DNA from: JAWVYT01 sp046483065
GTDB taxonomy: Bacteria > Gemmatimonadota > Gemmatimonadetes > Longimicrobiales > RSA9
DNA length: 64,000 bases
Assembly (NCBI GenBank): GCA_046483065.1
Contig: JAWODW010000044.1
Location: 62,001-126,000, forward strand
Direction: 5' to 3'
Shown piece by piece: positions 9,002 to 16,587 of this stretch (position 1 is the first letter of the stretch; each line of letters starts with the position of its first letter). The notes below the pieces were generated by a model. The model searched no databases. It was given only the letters and a program-made list of their open reading frames with translations, and was not told where the DNA came from. The translations under genes were made by a program, and so were the position numbers.

Positions 9002-10567
9002 GTGCCCACCGGCCGGCCAGGCGCACTCGTCCAGTGGTTCCGCGAGCAGGAGCTGCTCCGGGGCCCGTACCTCTTCGTGGACTACTGGGCCAACGTCCTC
9101 GGACTCGACAACGTCACCCCCGATGAGCACGTACGGAACAGGTTCGTCGACCCGCCCCTCTTCAAGCTCGGGATCGACCGACCCGAGCTCGAGGTGCCCA
9201 AGCTCAGCTCCTACCTCCTCCTCTTCCTCGTCGGGCCGTTCCTCTTCGCCTTCCGGAGCTTCCGCCGCCTCGGGCGGTACCGGCTCCAGTTCCGGAGCCG
9301 GCGGAGCCGCGAGGTCCTGGAGGCGCTGGACCGCTACACGCTGACCCTCGACCCCGCCGGCCGTGCGCCCGACGAGGAGGGCGACCCCGAGCTGCCCCCG
9401 CGCTGCGACGTCCGTCTCGGCGACACGGTGCTCGCGAGCGACGTGCTGGACCCGTACCGCGTGGCGGGCTTCAGCTCCCTCTTCTGGGCCGCCAACAAGC
9501 TGCCCATGGCGTCGCTCTTCGCCCTCCTCGTCATGGGACTCGCGGCGCCGATCCTCAGCGCCTTCGGCCTCCTGGAGATCACGGCCCGGTACTGGATCCC
9601 CGTGGGGTTCCCGCTCCTGGTGGTGGCCCTCTACGCCATCTTCCGGGAGGCGCTCACCGCGTTCCTCGGCGCGCTCCCCGTACTCCTGGGCACCTACCTG
9701 GTGGGCGTGCTCCGCCCGTCCACGCCCTATGACTGGTCGGTCTTCTTCTGGTCGCTGGCCGGGATCTTCGTGGTCTACCTCCTGGCCGACTGGTTCTTCG
9801 TGCCCCGGCCCGTCCCGCCGGCGCTGCTCCTCTACACCGCCGAGGGCGAGGCCCATCCGTACACGCGGCGGGAAGACGCGCCGTGGTGGCTCGAGGGCGA
9901 GACGTACTGGGTCTGGCGGTACCTGCTCCTGTCTCCGGCCGAGCTGAACAAGTTCTGGGAGCGCGACTGGGAACGCGTGGACCTCTGGATCCGGGCCGAT
10001 GGCCCCGACGCCGGCCAGCTCGAGTGGGTGGTCACCGACCTCCACTACCGGGAGCTCTGGGTGCCGTACGAGAAGCTCGGCGAGCCGGCCGCGCTCCGGC
10101 GGCGGAGCGAGCGCGCGCGCCGGGCCGCCAACGGAGATGGCGCCGGGATCTGGCTGGTGGAGGTCGACGCCGACCTGGTCTTCCACTCCCCCGTGTTCCG
10201 CGGCGTTTCGTACCTCCGGGACACCGGCGGCCTCCCGGTCCGGGGGATCGGCCACGTGATCCGATCCCTCTGGCGACGGGTGAAGGACGACGACATCGAG
10301 CCCGGCATGGCGGCCCTCGACCGGCTCCGGGTCCAGCGCGGCCTCGACGTCCTCGGCGATGTCCCGGAGATCATCTCCCGGCGCGCCGAGGAGCGCCTGG
10401 TGCAGGAGCCGTGGACCTACTGGCGCTATCCGCTGGGCGCCGCCAGCCGCCGGGAGCCGCTCGTCTACGCGCCGCTGGAGACCGCCGCGCCGCCGGCCGC
10501 CGCCGACCCGGAGCTGCAGGTCAAGGCCCCGGCCCCGCACCGGGACGTTCAGGCCGCCGCGGTGTAG
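9002..10567 (+). CDS. Multi-pass membrane protein of unknown function
   Basis: A 521-residue protein starting with GTG at 9002, one base after the preceding stop, with TAGGGG upstream. Hydrophobic segments are visible near residues 68-88, 168-188, 196-216, 219-238 and 246-268. A long soluble C-terminal half (about 285-521), rich in Trp, Arg and Glu, follows and contains WWLEGETYWVWRYLL. I recognise no catalytic motif or family. The position between an HD-GYP-like protein and fxsA suggests an inner-membrane role but does not define it. Confidence 0.75.
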   Translation: MPTGRPGALVQWFREQELLRGPYLFVDYWANVLGLDNVTPDEHVRNRFVDPPLFKLGIDRPELEVPKLSSYLLLFLVGPFLFAFRSFRRLGRYRLQFRSRRSREVLEALDRYTLTLDPAGRAPDEEGDPELPPRCDVRLGDTVLASDVLDPYRVAGFSSLFWAANKLPMASLFALLVMGLAAPILSAFGLLEITARYWIPVGFPLLVVALYAIFREALTAFLGALPVLLGTYLVGVLRPSTPYDWSVFFWSLAGIFVVYLLADWFFVPRPVPPALLLYTAEGEAHPYTRREDAPWWLEGETYWVWRYLLLSPAELNKFWERDWERVDLWIRADGPDAGQLEWVVTDLHYRELWVPYEKLGEPAALRRRSERARRAANGDGAGIWLVEVDADLVFHSPVFRGVSYLRDTGGLPVRGIGHVIRSLWRRVKDDDIEPGMAALDRLRVQRGLDVLGDVPEIISRRAEERLVQEPWTYWRYPLGAASRREPLVYAPLETAAPPAAADPELQVKAPAPHRDVQAAAV

Positions 10568-10574
10568 GAGAGCC

Positions 10575-11009
10575 GTGGGTCAGACAACACCGATTCGACG
10601 AGGCCAGACCGTGTTCCTCCGGCTGCTCACACTCTTCATCGTGCTCCCCCTCGTGGAGCTGGCCATCCTCATCCAGGTGGGCCAGGCCATCGGGCTGTGG
10701 CCCACGCTCGGCATCGTGGTGGCCACCGGGTTCCTGGGCGCCACCCTGGCCCGTCGACAGGGACTCATGACCTGGCTCGCCATCCAGTCCGAGCTCCGGC
10801 AGGGCCAGGTGCCCGCCGGCGCGCTGGTGGACGGGCTCCTCATCCTCATCGGCGGGATCGTGCTCCTCACCCCCGGTATCCTCACCGACCTCTTCGGCTT
10901 CGCCCTCCTGCTGCCGGCCACCCGGAACCGGCTCAAGCGCACGTTCCGGCGCCGGTTCGAGCGGGCCGTGGAGCGCGGCGATGCCGGTGTGACCGTCATC
11001 CTCAGGTAG
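10575..11009 (+). CDS. fxsA: FxsA-family inner-membrane protein
   Basis: A 144-residue FxsA-like membrane protein (in E. coli, overproduction of FxsA relieves phage T7 exclusion by F; the cellular role is unclear). The family pattern LRLLTLFIVLPLVELAILI is followed by GATLARRQGL and a C-terminal GGIVLLTPGILTDLFGFALLLP. The GTG at 10575 has AGGAG in the right place. A second GTG at 10611 would give the more usual N-terminus MFLRLL and cannot be excluded. The 3' end overlaps the convergent sugar-kinase gene by 8 bases. Confidence 0.88.
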   Translation: MGQTTPIRRGQTVFLRLLTLFIVLPLVELAILIQVGQAIGLWPTLGIVVATGFLGATLARRQGLMTWLAIQSELRQGQVPAGALVDGLLILIGGIVLLTPGILTDLFGFALLLPATRNRLKRTFRRRFERAVERGDAGVTVILR

Positions 11010-12036
11010 CGCCGACCACCACCCAGCGCCGCACCTCCGCCGCGTCCGCGCGCCGGAGCAGATCCGGGCCCGACGAGAGGAGCACCGCCGTCCCGGCCGC
11101 AACGGCGTCGGCCACGGCGTCGGGAAGGTCGACGGCACCCCCCAGCGCCAGGAGGAGCGCGGCGAGGAATGCATCGCCGGCCCCCACGGCGCTGGCCCCG
11201 GCTAGCGCGGCGCCCGCGGCGGCCGCGGCGTCCGGCGGTGGCACGGGCCGAGCCCGCCACGACCCGGCCCCGTCCACGGCCACCGCACCGTCACGACCCA
11301 GCGTGACCACCACGCGCTCCGGACCCCGGTCGCGAAGCTCCCGGGCGGCGGTCACCGCCGCCTCCGGCGTCTCCACGGCACGGCCCACCAGCCGGCCGGC
11401 CTCCAGGGCGTTGGGGACCAGCAGGTCGGCCTCGGGAACGGCCGCGGCCAGCGCCTCGCCGTCGCCGTCGGGAACGAACCGGAACCCCCGCGCCCGCGCC
11501 GCCCGACCGACCCGGGCGTAGAAATCGGCGGGCAGCCCCCGGAGGAGGCTGCCGCACGCCGCGAGCCACAGGGCGGCATCGTCGCCGGACGCCCCGGGCT
11601 CGCGGGACGCCTCCGAGGCCGAGTCCAGCGCGTCGACCACTGCGTCGAAGAGCGTGTCGGCCTCGCCCGCGGTGACCTCCGGGCCCCGGGGGTTCAACAG
11701 CAGCGACCGGCCCGTCGCCGACTCGCGTACGCCCACGAACACGCGCGTATCCCTCGCGATGGGGACGGCGGTCAGCGGCGTACTCTCGGCCTCGAGCATC
11801 TGCCGCAGCTCGTCGCCCACGGGGCCGCCCAGCGGGGCGACGGCCCGGACCGCGGTGCCCGGCGCCAGCGTCCGCACCGCGCGTACCACGTTGATCCCCT
11901 GGCCACCGGGCCGGCGCCGGGGCATGGGGACCCGGTTGGCATCGTCCCACGCCAGCCGCTCGGCCGTGAAGAGCAGGTCCAGCGATGGGTTGGGCGTGAC
12001 AGTGATGAGCACAGGCTGTATCGGCGAATGTGACAT
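11002..12036 (-). CDS. PfkB-family sugar kinase, 1-phosphofructokinase type
   Basis: A 344-residue cytoplasmic kinase of the FruK/LacC/PfkB group, which phosphorylates fructose 1-phosphate, tagatose 6-phosphate or fructose 6-phosphate. The ITVTPNPSLD opening and the second signature SAVGAGDAF, with catalytic Asp288, are typical. The first signature reads GGQGINV rather than the common GGKGINV (Gln46 in place of Lys), which may alter substrate choice. I took the ATG at 12036; a GTG at 12063 would add nine residues. No phosphotransferase-system genes are adjacent, so the fructose-1-phosphate assignment is uncertain. A CGTTACGG..TGTCAC motif overlaps the start codon. Confidence 0.88.
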   Translation of the reverse strand: MSHSPIQPVLITVTPNPSLDLLFTAERLAWDDANRVPMPRRRPGGQGINVVRAVRTLAPGTAVRAVAPLGGPVGDELRQMLEAESTPLTAVPIARDTRVFVGVRESATGRSLLLNPRGPEVTAGEADTLFDAVVDALDSASEASREPGASGDDAALWLAACGSLLRGLPADFYARVGRAARARGFRFVPDGDGEALAAAVPEADLLVPNALEAGRLVGRAVETPEAAVTAARELRDRGPERVVVTLGRDGAVAVDGAGSWRARPVPPPDAAAAAGAALAGASAVGAGDAFLAALLLALGGAVDLPDAVADAVAAGTAVLLSSGPDLLRRADAAEVRRWVVVGAT

Positions 12037-12142
12037 TCCGTAACGTCGGCTCCGGGCCTCCACTGTGCATCTTCGGTGCCCGCCGGGCCAGCCCCCCGTG
12101 CGAAGCTGTAACCGTCCGGATACCTGTTCGTTACGGTGTCAC
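12030..12142. promoter_or_regulatory. Paired inverted motif between fruK-like and porin-like genes
   Basis: CGTTACGGAATGTCAC reads on the minus strand from 12045 to 12030, across the sugar-kinase start. CGTTACGGTGTCAC reads on the plus strand at 12129-12142, upstream of the porin-like gene. The two copies face outwards toward divergent genes and differ by a two-base gap. A shared operator is possible; chance is not excluded. Confidence 0.35.
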
Positions 12143-12243
12143 GGTTGCGTGGTCTTCATGTCACGGGCGACGTTTCGGCCGACCCTCGCCCGGACGGCCC
12201 GGGCGTGGACGATCGACGGAACCCCGAACAACCGGAGCGAACC

Positions 12244-13323
12244 TTGAGGACCTTGGTGACGACAGCACTCCTCGCCTTCCTTCTCGGGCCCACCCACGCC
12301 GCAGCCCAGGAGCCGGGCACGGTGGACGTGACCGGACTCATGTACCTGAAGTACGAGCAGGGCGAGGCGGGGAGCGCGGAGTTCTCCAGCTTCCACGTGG
12401 CACGGTCATACTTCACCGCTCGGGCGGGGATCCTGCCCCGGCTCAGCGCGCGCATCACCATCGACGCGCACCAGGATAGCACGGGCGACTTCAAGGCGCG
12501 GCTCAAGTATGCCCACATCAAGTACGACGTGGGGAGCGCCGGCTCCGCCCTGACCGACCTGCAGCTCGAGGCGGGGATCGCCCACATGCCGTGGCTCGGG
12601 TTCGAGGAGCACATCAACCTGTATCGCATGCGCGACAAGATGTTCATGGAGCGGAACGGGCTCTTCAACTCCGCCGATCTGGGCGTCACGCTCCGGGGCA
12701 ACCTCGGCGGCCAGGTGGACGAGGAGTTCCAGCGCACCGTCTCCGATGACTTCGCCGGCCGGTACGGCTCCTTCGAGGTGGGCGTCTACAACGGCGGCGG
12801 CTACCACGCCGTCGAAGTCAACACGAACAAGGTGGTGGAGGGCCGGCTGACGCTCCGCCCCCTGCCCGGCACGCTGCCCGGGCTCCAGCTCTCCGGGCTC
12901 GCCATCACCGGCAAGGGGAACCAGCCGGGCACCGGCGACGACGTCCCCGACTGGAATACCTACAACCTCTTCCTCTCCTACCAGCACCAGCACGGCACCC
13001 TCACCGCCCAGTACGTGAACGGGTCCGGGAACCAGAAGGGGACGTTCGTGGACCCGCTCTCACCCAGCCAGGCCACGGACGTCTCCGGCTACTCCCTCTT
13101 CGCCGAGGCCAGGCCCGGACAGTGGCGCGTCATCGGCGGGTTCGACGACTTCGACCGCAAACCCGGCACCGCCGACTTCTCGCTCCAGCGCTACCACGCC
13201 GGCATTGGATACGTGGTCACCGGCGGCAATATCCTCGTCCTGAGCGTCGACCGCGTGGACTGGGACGACCCGGCCCTCGACCCCGACACCCGCGCCCAGC
13301 TGGTCTTCCAGGTCAAGTTCTAG
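12244..13323 (+). CDS. Porin-like outer-membrane beta-barrel protein
   Basis: A 359-residue exported protein with signal peptide MRTLVTTALLAFLLGPTHAAAQ. The mature part alternates polar and hydrophobic residues, has many aromatic girdle residues, and ends in Phe (VFQVKF), as expected of an outer-membrane barrel recognised by BamA. The pattern resembles phosphate-selective (OprP/OprO-like) porins, but specificity is not established. I chose the TTG at 12244, which has GGAG six bases upstream; a GTG at 12256 also has a reasonable site. Upstream in-frame GTG codons give a charged, unlikely extension. Confidence 0.78.
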   Translation: MRTLVTTALLAFLLGPTHAAAQEPGTVDVTGLMYLKYEQGEAGSAEFSSFHVARSYFTARAGILPRLSARITIDAHQDSTGDFKARLKYAHIKYDVGSAGSALTDLQLEAGIAHMPWLGFEEHINLYRMRDKMFMERNGLFNSADLGVTLRGNLGGQVDEEFQRTVSDDFAGRYGSFEVGVYNGGGYHAVEVNTNKVVEGRLTLRPLPGTLPGLQLSGLAITGKGNQPGTGDDVPDWNTYNLFLSYQHQHGTLTAQYVNGSGNQKGTFVDPLSPSQATDVSGYSLFAEARPGQWRVIGGFDDFDRKPGTADFSLQRYHAGIGYVVTGGNILVLSVDRVDWDDPALDPDTRAQLVFQVKF

Positions 13324-13477
13324 GAGACGACGACGCAGTCGGCCACCGGACCCGGCCGCCCGCCACGCTCGGGGCCGCCCGCCCGCAGCCCGAGCCTCGG
13401 TCCAGGCAGGCCTCCCGACACGAGATCGTTCGAGCTCGAATGAACGGATCTTCTCCCGAAATCTGGAGAAGAGCCCC

Positions 13478-13517
13478 AAAAAAACCAGCCCCGACCGCGA
13501 TCCGCGGCCGGGGCTGG
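13478..13517 (-). terminator. Intrinsic terminator of the AbrB-like gene
   Basis: Read on the minus strand, a strong GC stem (CCAGCCCCG arm at 13485-13499 pairing with 13504-13517) is followed directly by seven T residues (A-run at 13478-13484 on the plus strand). It lies 25 bases beyond the AbrB-like stop codon. Confidence 0.9.
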
Positions 13518-13542
13518 CGAGTATATGGGTTCCGGGTCGGAC

Positions 13543-13743
13543 TCAGTCGTCCGAGTCCACGGGCTGTTCCTTCGCCCGCCACATGACCAGCTGCCGCGTC
13601 CCGTTGGGACTCTCCTCCACGCGCACGGTCAGCAGGTCGCCGTCATCGATCCCCAGGTCGTCCCGGATGTCCTGGGGGATGGTGACCCGACCGCCGACAC
13701 CGACCGTCAGATCCCCATAGTAAAGCGTCCTGTAGAGCGCCAT
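13543..13743 (-). CDS. AbrB/SpoVT-type small DNA-binding protein
   Basis: A 66-residue protein with the swapped-hairpin AbrB/MazE/SpoVT fold: GGRVTIPQDIRDDLGIDDGDLLTV occupies residues 17-40, matching the usual pattern of rV.IP..iR..lgi..Gd.l.v. Such proteins bind DNA as transition-state regulators or antitoxins. No toxin gene is next to it, so a stand-alone regulator is more likely. The ATG at 13743 has GGAGGA six bases upstream. It has its own promoter, a leader hairpin and a terminator, and thus forms a very short monocistronic unit. Confidence 0.88.
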   Translation of the reverse strand: MALYRTLYYGDLTVGVGGRVTIPQDIRDDLGIDDGDLLTVRVEESPNGTRQLVMWRAKEQPVDSDD

Positions 13744-13764
13744 TCGAGATCCTCCACCGTCGAA

Positions 13765-13794
13765 CAAAAATGAGCGGGCGCCAGCGCCGCCCGC
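13765..13794 (-). promoter_or_regulatory. Terminator-like hairpin in the abrB-like leader
   Basis: Read on the minus strand, GCGGGCG and CGCCCGC (13788-13794 and 13774-13780) form a 7-base stem around a short loop. TCA and five T residues follow, before the ribosome-binding site. It lies between the predicted promoter and the start codon, where it could attenuate transcription. Confidence 0.5.
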
Positions 13795-13810
13795 AGGATA
13801 ATCCAAAGAA

Positions 13811-13838
13811 AATATACGGCTTCCCCTGGGATTGGCAA
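13811..13838 (-). promoter_or_regulatory. Sigma-70-like promoter of the abrB-like gene
   Basis: On the minus strand, -35 TTGCCA (13838-13833), a 16-base spacer and -10 TATATT (13816-13811). Each box differs from consensus at one position. Transcription would start near 13804, about 60 bases before the AbrB-like ATG. Confidence 0.6.
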
Positions 13839-14063
13839 ATGCAACTCCCGCTCGACTCCCCTCGTAGGGAGCGTCGGATGCGCCTTCTCGTTCTGTCATT
13901 CTGGCACGAGAGAGGCCCGCGACCCGGGCCGGTGGGAGGGAACTTCTCCGGCCGCACAGGGGTTAATCCGGGCGAGGAACGCCCCTTGCACGTAAAGGGC
14001 TTAGATCACGGGGCCGCACAATGCGGCTCCGTTTGCATACGGGAACGCCAACAAGGCGAAACA

Positions 14064-14798
14064 ATGATAGATCGACACGAAGAGCAGATCCGGCACGGGA
14101 ACAGCCGATTACGCATCGGTGCGAGCGTGGCCGTCGGACTTTTCCTGGTGGTGGGCACGGTCTACGCCGCCGCCCCCGGGAGCGGTGACGCCGACGTCCG
14201 CGCGGTGGACGGCCCGGAGGGGCTCGACGCTGCGGCCGGCGCCGACACCGCTCCGCCCAGCCTGGCGGAGCTGGAATCCCGGGTCGACCGGGTATCCCGG
14301 GGCTGGGCGGAGCTGTCCGCGTACTACGAGGCGGAGGTCGCCCCGATCGAGCGGGTGCTGCTACGCTACCACGACGACGAGCAGCTGACCGGCCGCATCG
14401 CCGCCGCCGTGGTCCGGGAGGCGAACGCCGCCGATCTGGAGCCTCGACTCCTCCTGGGCGTGCTCCTGGTGGAGAACCCCTGGCTGGATCCCACCGCCCG
14501 GAGCTTCATGGGCGCCGTGGGGCTGATGCAGGTCATGCCCGTGCACACGGGCGGTTGGGCGTGCGGCTGGGACCTGGAGCAGATCGACACCAACGTCTGC
14601 CTGGGTGCCCGGGTCTTCGCCCACTACCTGGATCGCAGCGATGGCGACATGGAGCGGGCGCTGCTCCGGTACAACGGGTGTGTGAACGGCACCAACACCC
14701 CCAACTGCCACCAGTATCCGTCCCGGGTCATCGCACGGGCCGGCGGTCCGGGCATGCTCGCCTGGGCTGGTCAGGGACCGGCCGCCGGCTCGCCCTGA
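14064..14798 (+). CDS. Lytic transglycosylase (SLT family)
   Basis: A 244-residue murein lytic transglycosylase that cleaves the MurNAc-GlcNAc bond in the periplasm with formation of an anhydro end. A membrane anchor or signal sequence (about 17-36) and a helical linker precede the SLT domain (about 115-230). The catalytic Glu is Glu137 (LLVENPWLDP), followed by GLMQVMP at 153-159. Four cysteines around the core (WACGW, NVC, YNGC, NCH) are shared with the paralogue at 39328-40122 and may form disulfides. The ATG at 14064 has AAGGCG upstream. The 3' end overlaps the convergent gene by 28 bases. Confidence 0.92.
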   Translation: MIDRHEEQIRHGNSRLRIGASVAVGLFLVVGTVYAAAPGSGDADVRAVDGPEGLDAAAGADTAPPSLAELESRVDRVSRGWAELSAYYEAEVAPIERVLLRYHDDEQLTGRIAAAVVREANAADLEPRLLLGVLLVENPWLDPTARSFMGAVGLMQVMPVHTGGWACGWDLEQIDTNVCLGARVFAHYLDRSDGDMERALLRYNGCVNGTNTPNCHQYPSRVIARAGGPGMLAWAGQGPAAGSP

Positions 14799-15193
14799 TC
14801 GCCGCTGGCGGCCTCGCCGCCGGCGTCATTACCACCGGGATCGCCGGGGCCGACGTCTTCGGCCCCGGCAGTGGCGCCGCCGTTCGACGCGTCGACGGGC
14901 CCGCTCGGGTCCGTCTCCATGTCCGGCGGAATGGCGGAGCGGAGCAGCGCCACCAGCTGGTGCGTCTTGAACTCCCGGGCCCGGACCACCACCTCCTGGG
15001 GCGTGTCCTCGATGAAGATGGTGGTGGTGCGGACGGGCTCGGCATCGCCGGCATCGGCGGCGGAGAAGGCGATCCGCCCGCGGGCGGGCTGGCCACGGCC
15101 CTGCGTCTCCACCAGCTCCAGGTATGCATCCCAGAACCGGCCGTCATAGCTGATGGTGGCCAGGTGATGGGAATTCCGTAGGTCGCGTCGCAT
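14771..15193 (-). CDS. Conserved-looking hypothetical protein, 140 aa
   Basis: I do not recognise this protein. Residues 1-95 look like a compact beta-rich domain (NSHHLATISYDGRFWDAYLELVE...RGRIAFSAAD...TTTIFIEDTPQEVVVRAREF). The C-terminal 45 residues are low-complexity Gly/Ala/Asp/Pro. The ATG at 15193 is the first plausible start although no ribosome-binding site is evident. It is divergent from the TPR-like gene and overlaps the transglycosylase gene tail to tail. Confidence 0.6.
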   Translation of the reverse strand: MRRDLRNSHHLATISYDGRFWDAYLELVETQGRGQPARGRIAFSAADAGDAEPVRTTTIFIEDTPQEVVVRAREFKTHQLVALLRSAIPPDMETDPSGPVDASNGGATAGAEDVGPGDPGGNDAGGEAASGDQGEPAAGP

Positions 15194-15289
15194 GGCCGAA
15201 AAGTACGGCGACCACGGTAGGCATCGCCACCCGGCGCCCGCCGGCCACCTTGCAGAACCGGTCGAGCCGGATACGTTGATCCGATACTC

Positions 15290-15892
15290 ATGATTTTCAG
15301 AAACCGCGAGCCGTCCGAGCCGGAACCGGGATTGGAGAAGCGTCTCCAGTCGCTGGAGCAGCAGGCGGAGATCGCCCTGCCCGGGTTCGACGCCCAGTTC
15401 TTCAATCGGGCCGGGGACCTCTGTGCCGATGCCGGCGAGAACCAGCGCGCCCTCGCCTACTACGGCCGGGCCATCGACGCGTACCTGCGCGCCGGGCGCT
15501 ACAACGCCGCCGGCGCCGTCTGCCGGAAGCTCCTCCGGATCTCGCCCGGCTCCGTTCGGGCGCGGTCCACCCTGGCCTGGCTCTCCATCGGGAAAGGGCT
15601 GCTCAGCGACGCGCAGCGGGAGATCGACGAGTACGTCGAGGCCGCCGTCGCCGCCGACCAGGTCGACCTGGCCCGCAAGCAGATCCGGATGATGGCCGAC
15701 GCCACCTACAATCAGGAGCTCCGCGTACTCCTCGCCGACCACCTGCACAAACTCGATGACTCGGAGACCGCCGAGAGGATCATGGGCACCGACCCGGCGG
15801 AAGACGGCCCCCGGGAGGAGGCCGAGGCGCTCTGGTCCCGCGTGCTCCGGGCCGCGCTCATGGGGCCCGAGGACCTGCGCGGCCAGGACTGA
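15290..15892 (+). CDS. TPR-like helical repeat protein
   Basis: A 200-residue, all-helical, signal-less protein. Residues 35-140 contain degenerate tetratricopeptide units (FFNRAGDLCADAGENQRALAYYGRAIDAYLRAGRYNAAGAVCRKLLRISPGS), suggesting a protein-interaction role. The function is unknown. It stands alone between the divergent hypothetical gene and the act operon. A preceding TTGATCCGATACTC is AT-richer than its surroundings, but no clear promoter can be named. Confidence 0.72.
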   Translation: MIFRNREPSEPEPGLEKRLQSLEQQAEIALPGFDAQFFNRAGDLCADAGENQRALAYYGRAIDAYLRAGRYNAAGAVCRKLLRISPGSVRARSTLAWLSIGKGLLSDAQREIDEYVEAAVAADQVDLARKQIRMMADATYNQELRVLLADHLHKLDDSETAERIMGTDPAEDGPREEAEALWSRVLRAALMGPEDLRGQD

Positions 15893-16061
15893 AGCGGCAC
15901 GGCCGGGGACCGATCCCGAAACAGGCTTCCGACCCGGCGCCCCGGTGGGGTTGCGTGCCGGTCACGGCCGTGTCAATATTGCCGCCTCCTGAGCCGGGTG
16001 GGGAAATTTCCGGCTTGACTTGTAGTCGGGCCCACTACGTGGCCCCTCACTTCGAGAGTGG

Positions 16062-16577
16062 ATGCGACGAGGGACCCTCATATTCCTGGGGATCATCGCG
16101 CTGATCGCAGCCGGGATGGTGCTGAGCGGAGCCCGATCCGATGACGCGCCGCAGCAGCCGATCCCGTTCCCGCACGATATCCATGCGGGCACCAACGAGG
16201 TGCCGTGCCTGTACTGCCATTCGTCGGCCGACCGGTCCGCGGATGCCGGGCTCCCGGCCATGGACGTCTGCGCCGGCTGCCACATCCCGGGCGGCGTGCC
16301 CATGGTGGCGGCGGACAGCCCGGGCGTTCGGACGCTGACGACCTACTGGAACGAGGGGCGCACGATCCCGTGGGTGCGGGTCCACGACCTGCCGGACCAC
16401 GCCCACTTCCCTCACATGATCCACGTGAACGCCGAGGACCTGGAGTGTCAGGAGTGTCACGGCCAGGTGGAGGCCATGGCGGAGATCCAGCTCCAGCAGG
16501 ACCTCCGGATGGGCTGGTGCCTCGAGTGCCATCGGGAGCGGGAAGTCCGCACCGATTGCACCGTATGCCACTACTGA
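16062..16577 (+). CDS. actA: Alternative complex III pentahaem cytochrome c subunit ActA
   Basis: A 171-residue membrane-anchored multihaem cytochrome. One N-terminal membrane helix (about 5-23) precedes five CxxCH motifs (CLYCH, CAGCH, CQECH, CLECH, CTVCH), matching the pentahaem ActA of alternative complex III, which oxidises menaquinol and passes electrons to a periplasmic acceptor. It is the first of six contiguous act genes. TTGACT at 16015 could be part of a promoter, but no good -10 box is visible. Confidence 0.93.
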   Translation: MRRGTLIFLGIIALIAAGMVLSGARSDDAPQQPIPFPHDIHAGTNEVPCLYCHSSADRSADAGLPAMDVCAGCHIPGGVPMVAADSPGVRTLTTYWNEGRTIPWVRVHDLPDHAHFPHMIHVNAEDLECQECHGQVEAMAEIQLQQDLRMGWCLECHREREVRTDCTVCHY

Positions 16578-16587
16578 CGCAGAGCTG

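Larger units (their letters stand above)
13744..14063. other. Intergenic region between abrB-like and lytic transglycosylase genes
   Basis: 320 bases between divergent genes. The left part holds the minus-strand promoter and leader hairpin of the AbrB-like gene. The right part is the leader of the plus-strand transglycosylase gene and contains GGGGTTAATCC, GGGCTTAGATC and a small GCCGC/GCGGC hairpin near 14024, but no riboswitch that I can assign. Confidence 0.6.

Noticed and set aside
12106..12164. Pho box upstream of the porin-like gene
   Set aside because: CTGTAAC, CTGTTCG, GTGTCAC and ATGTCAC occur, but the spacing (18, 12 and 22 bases) does not fit the 11-base period of PhoB sites.
12136..12243. 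GTG at 12136 as start of the porin-like gene
   Set aside because: The added 36 residues are charged and would hide the signal peptide that begins at 12244.
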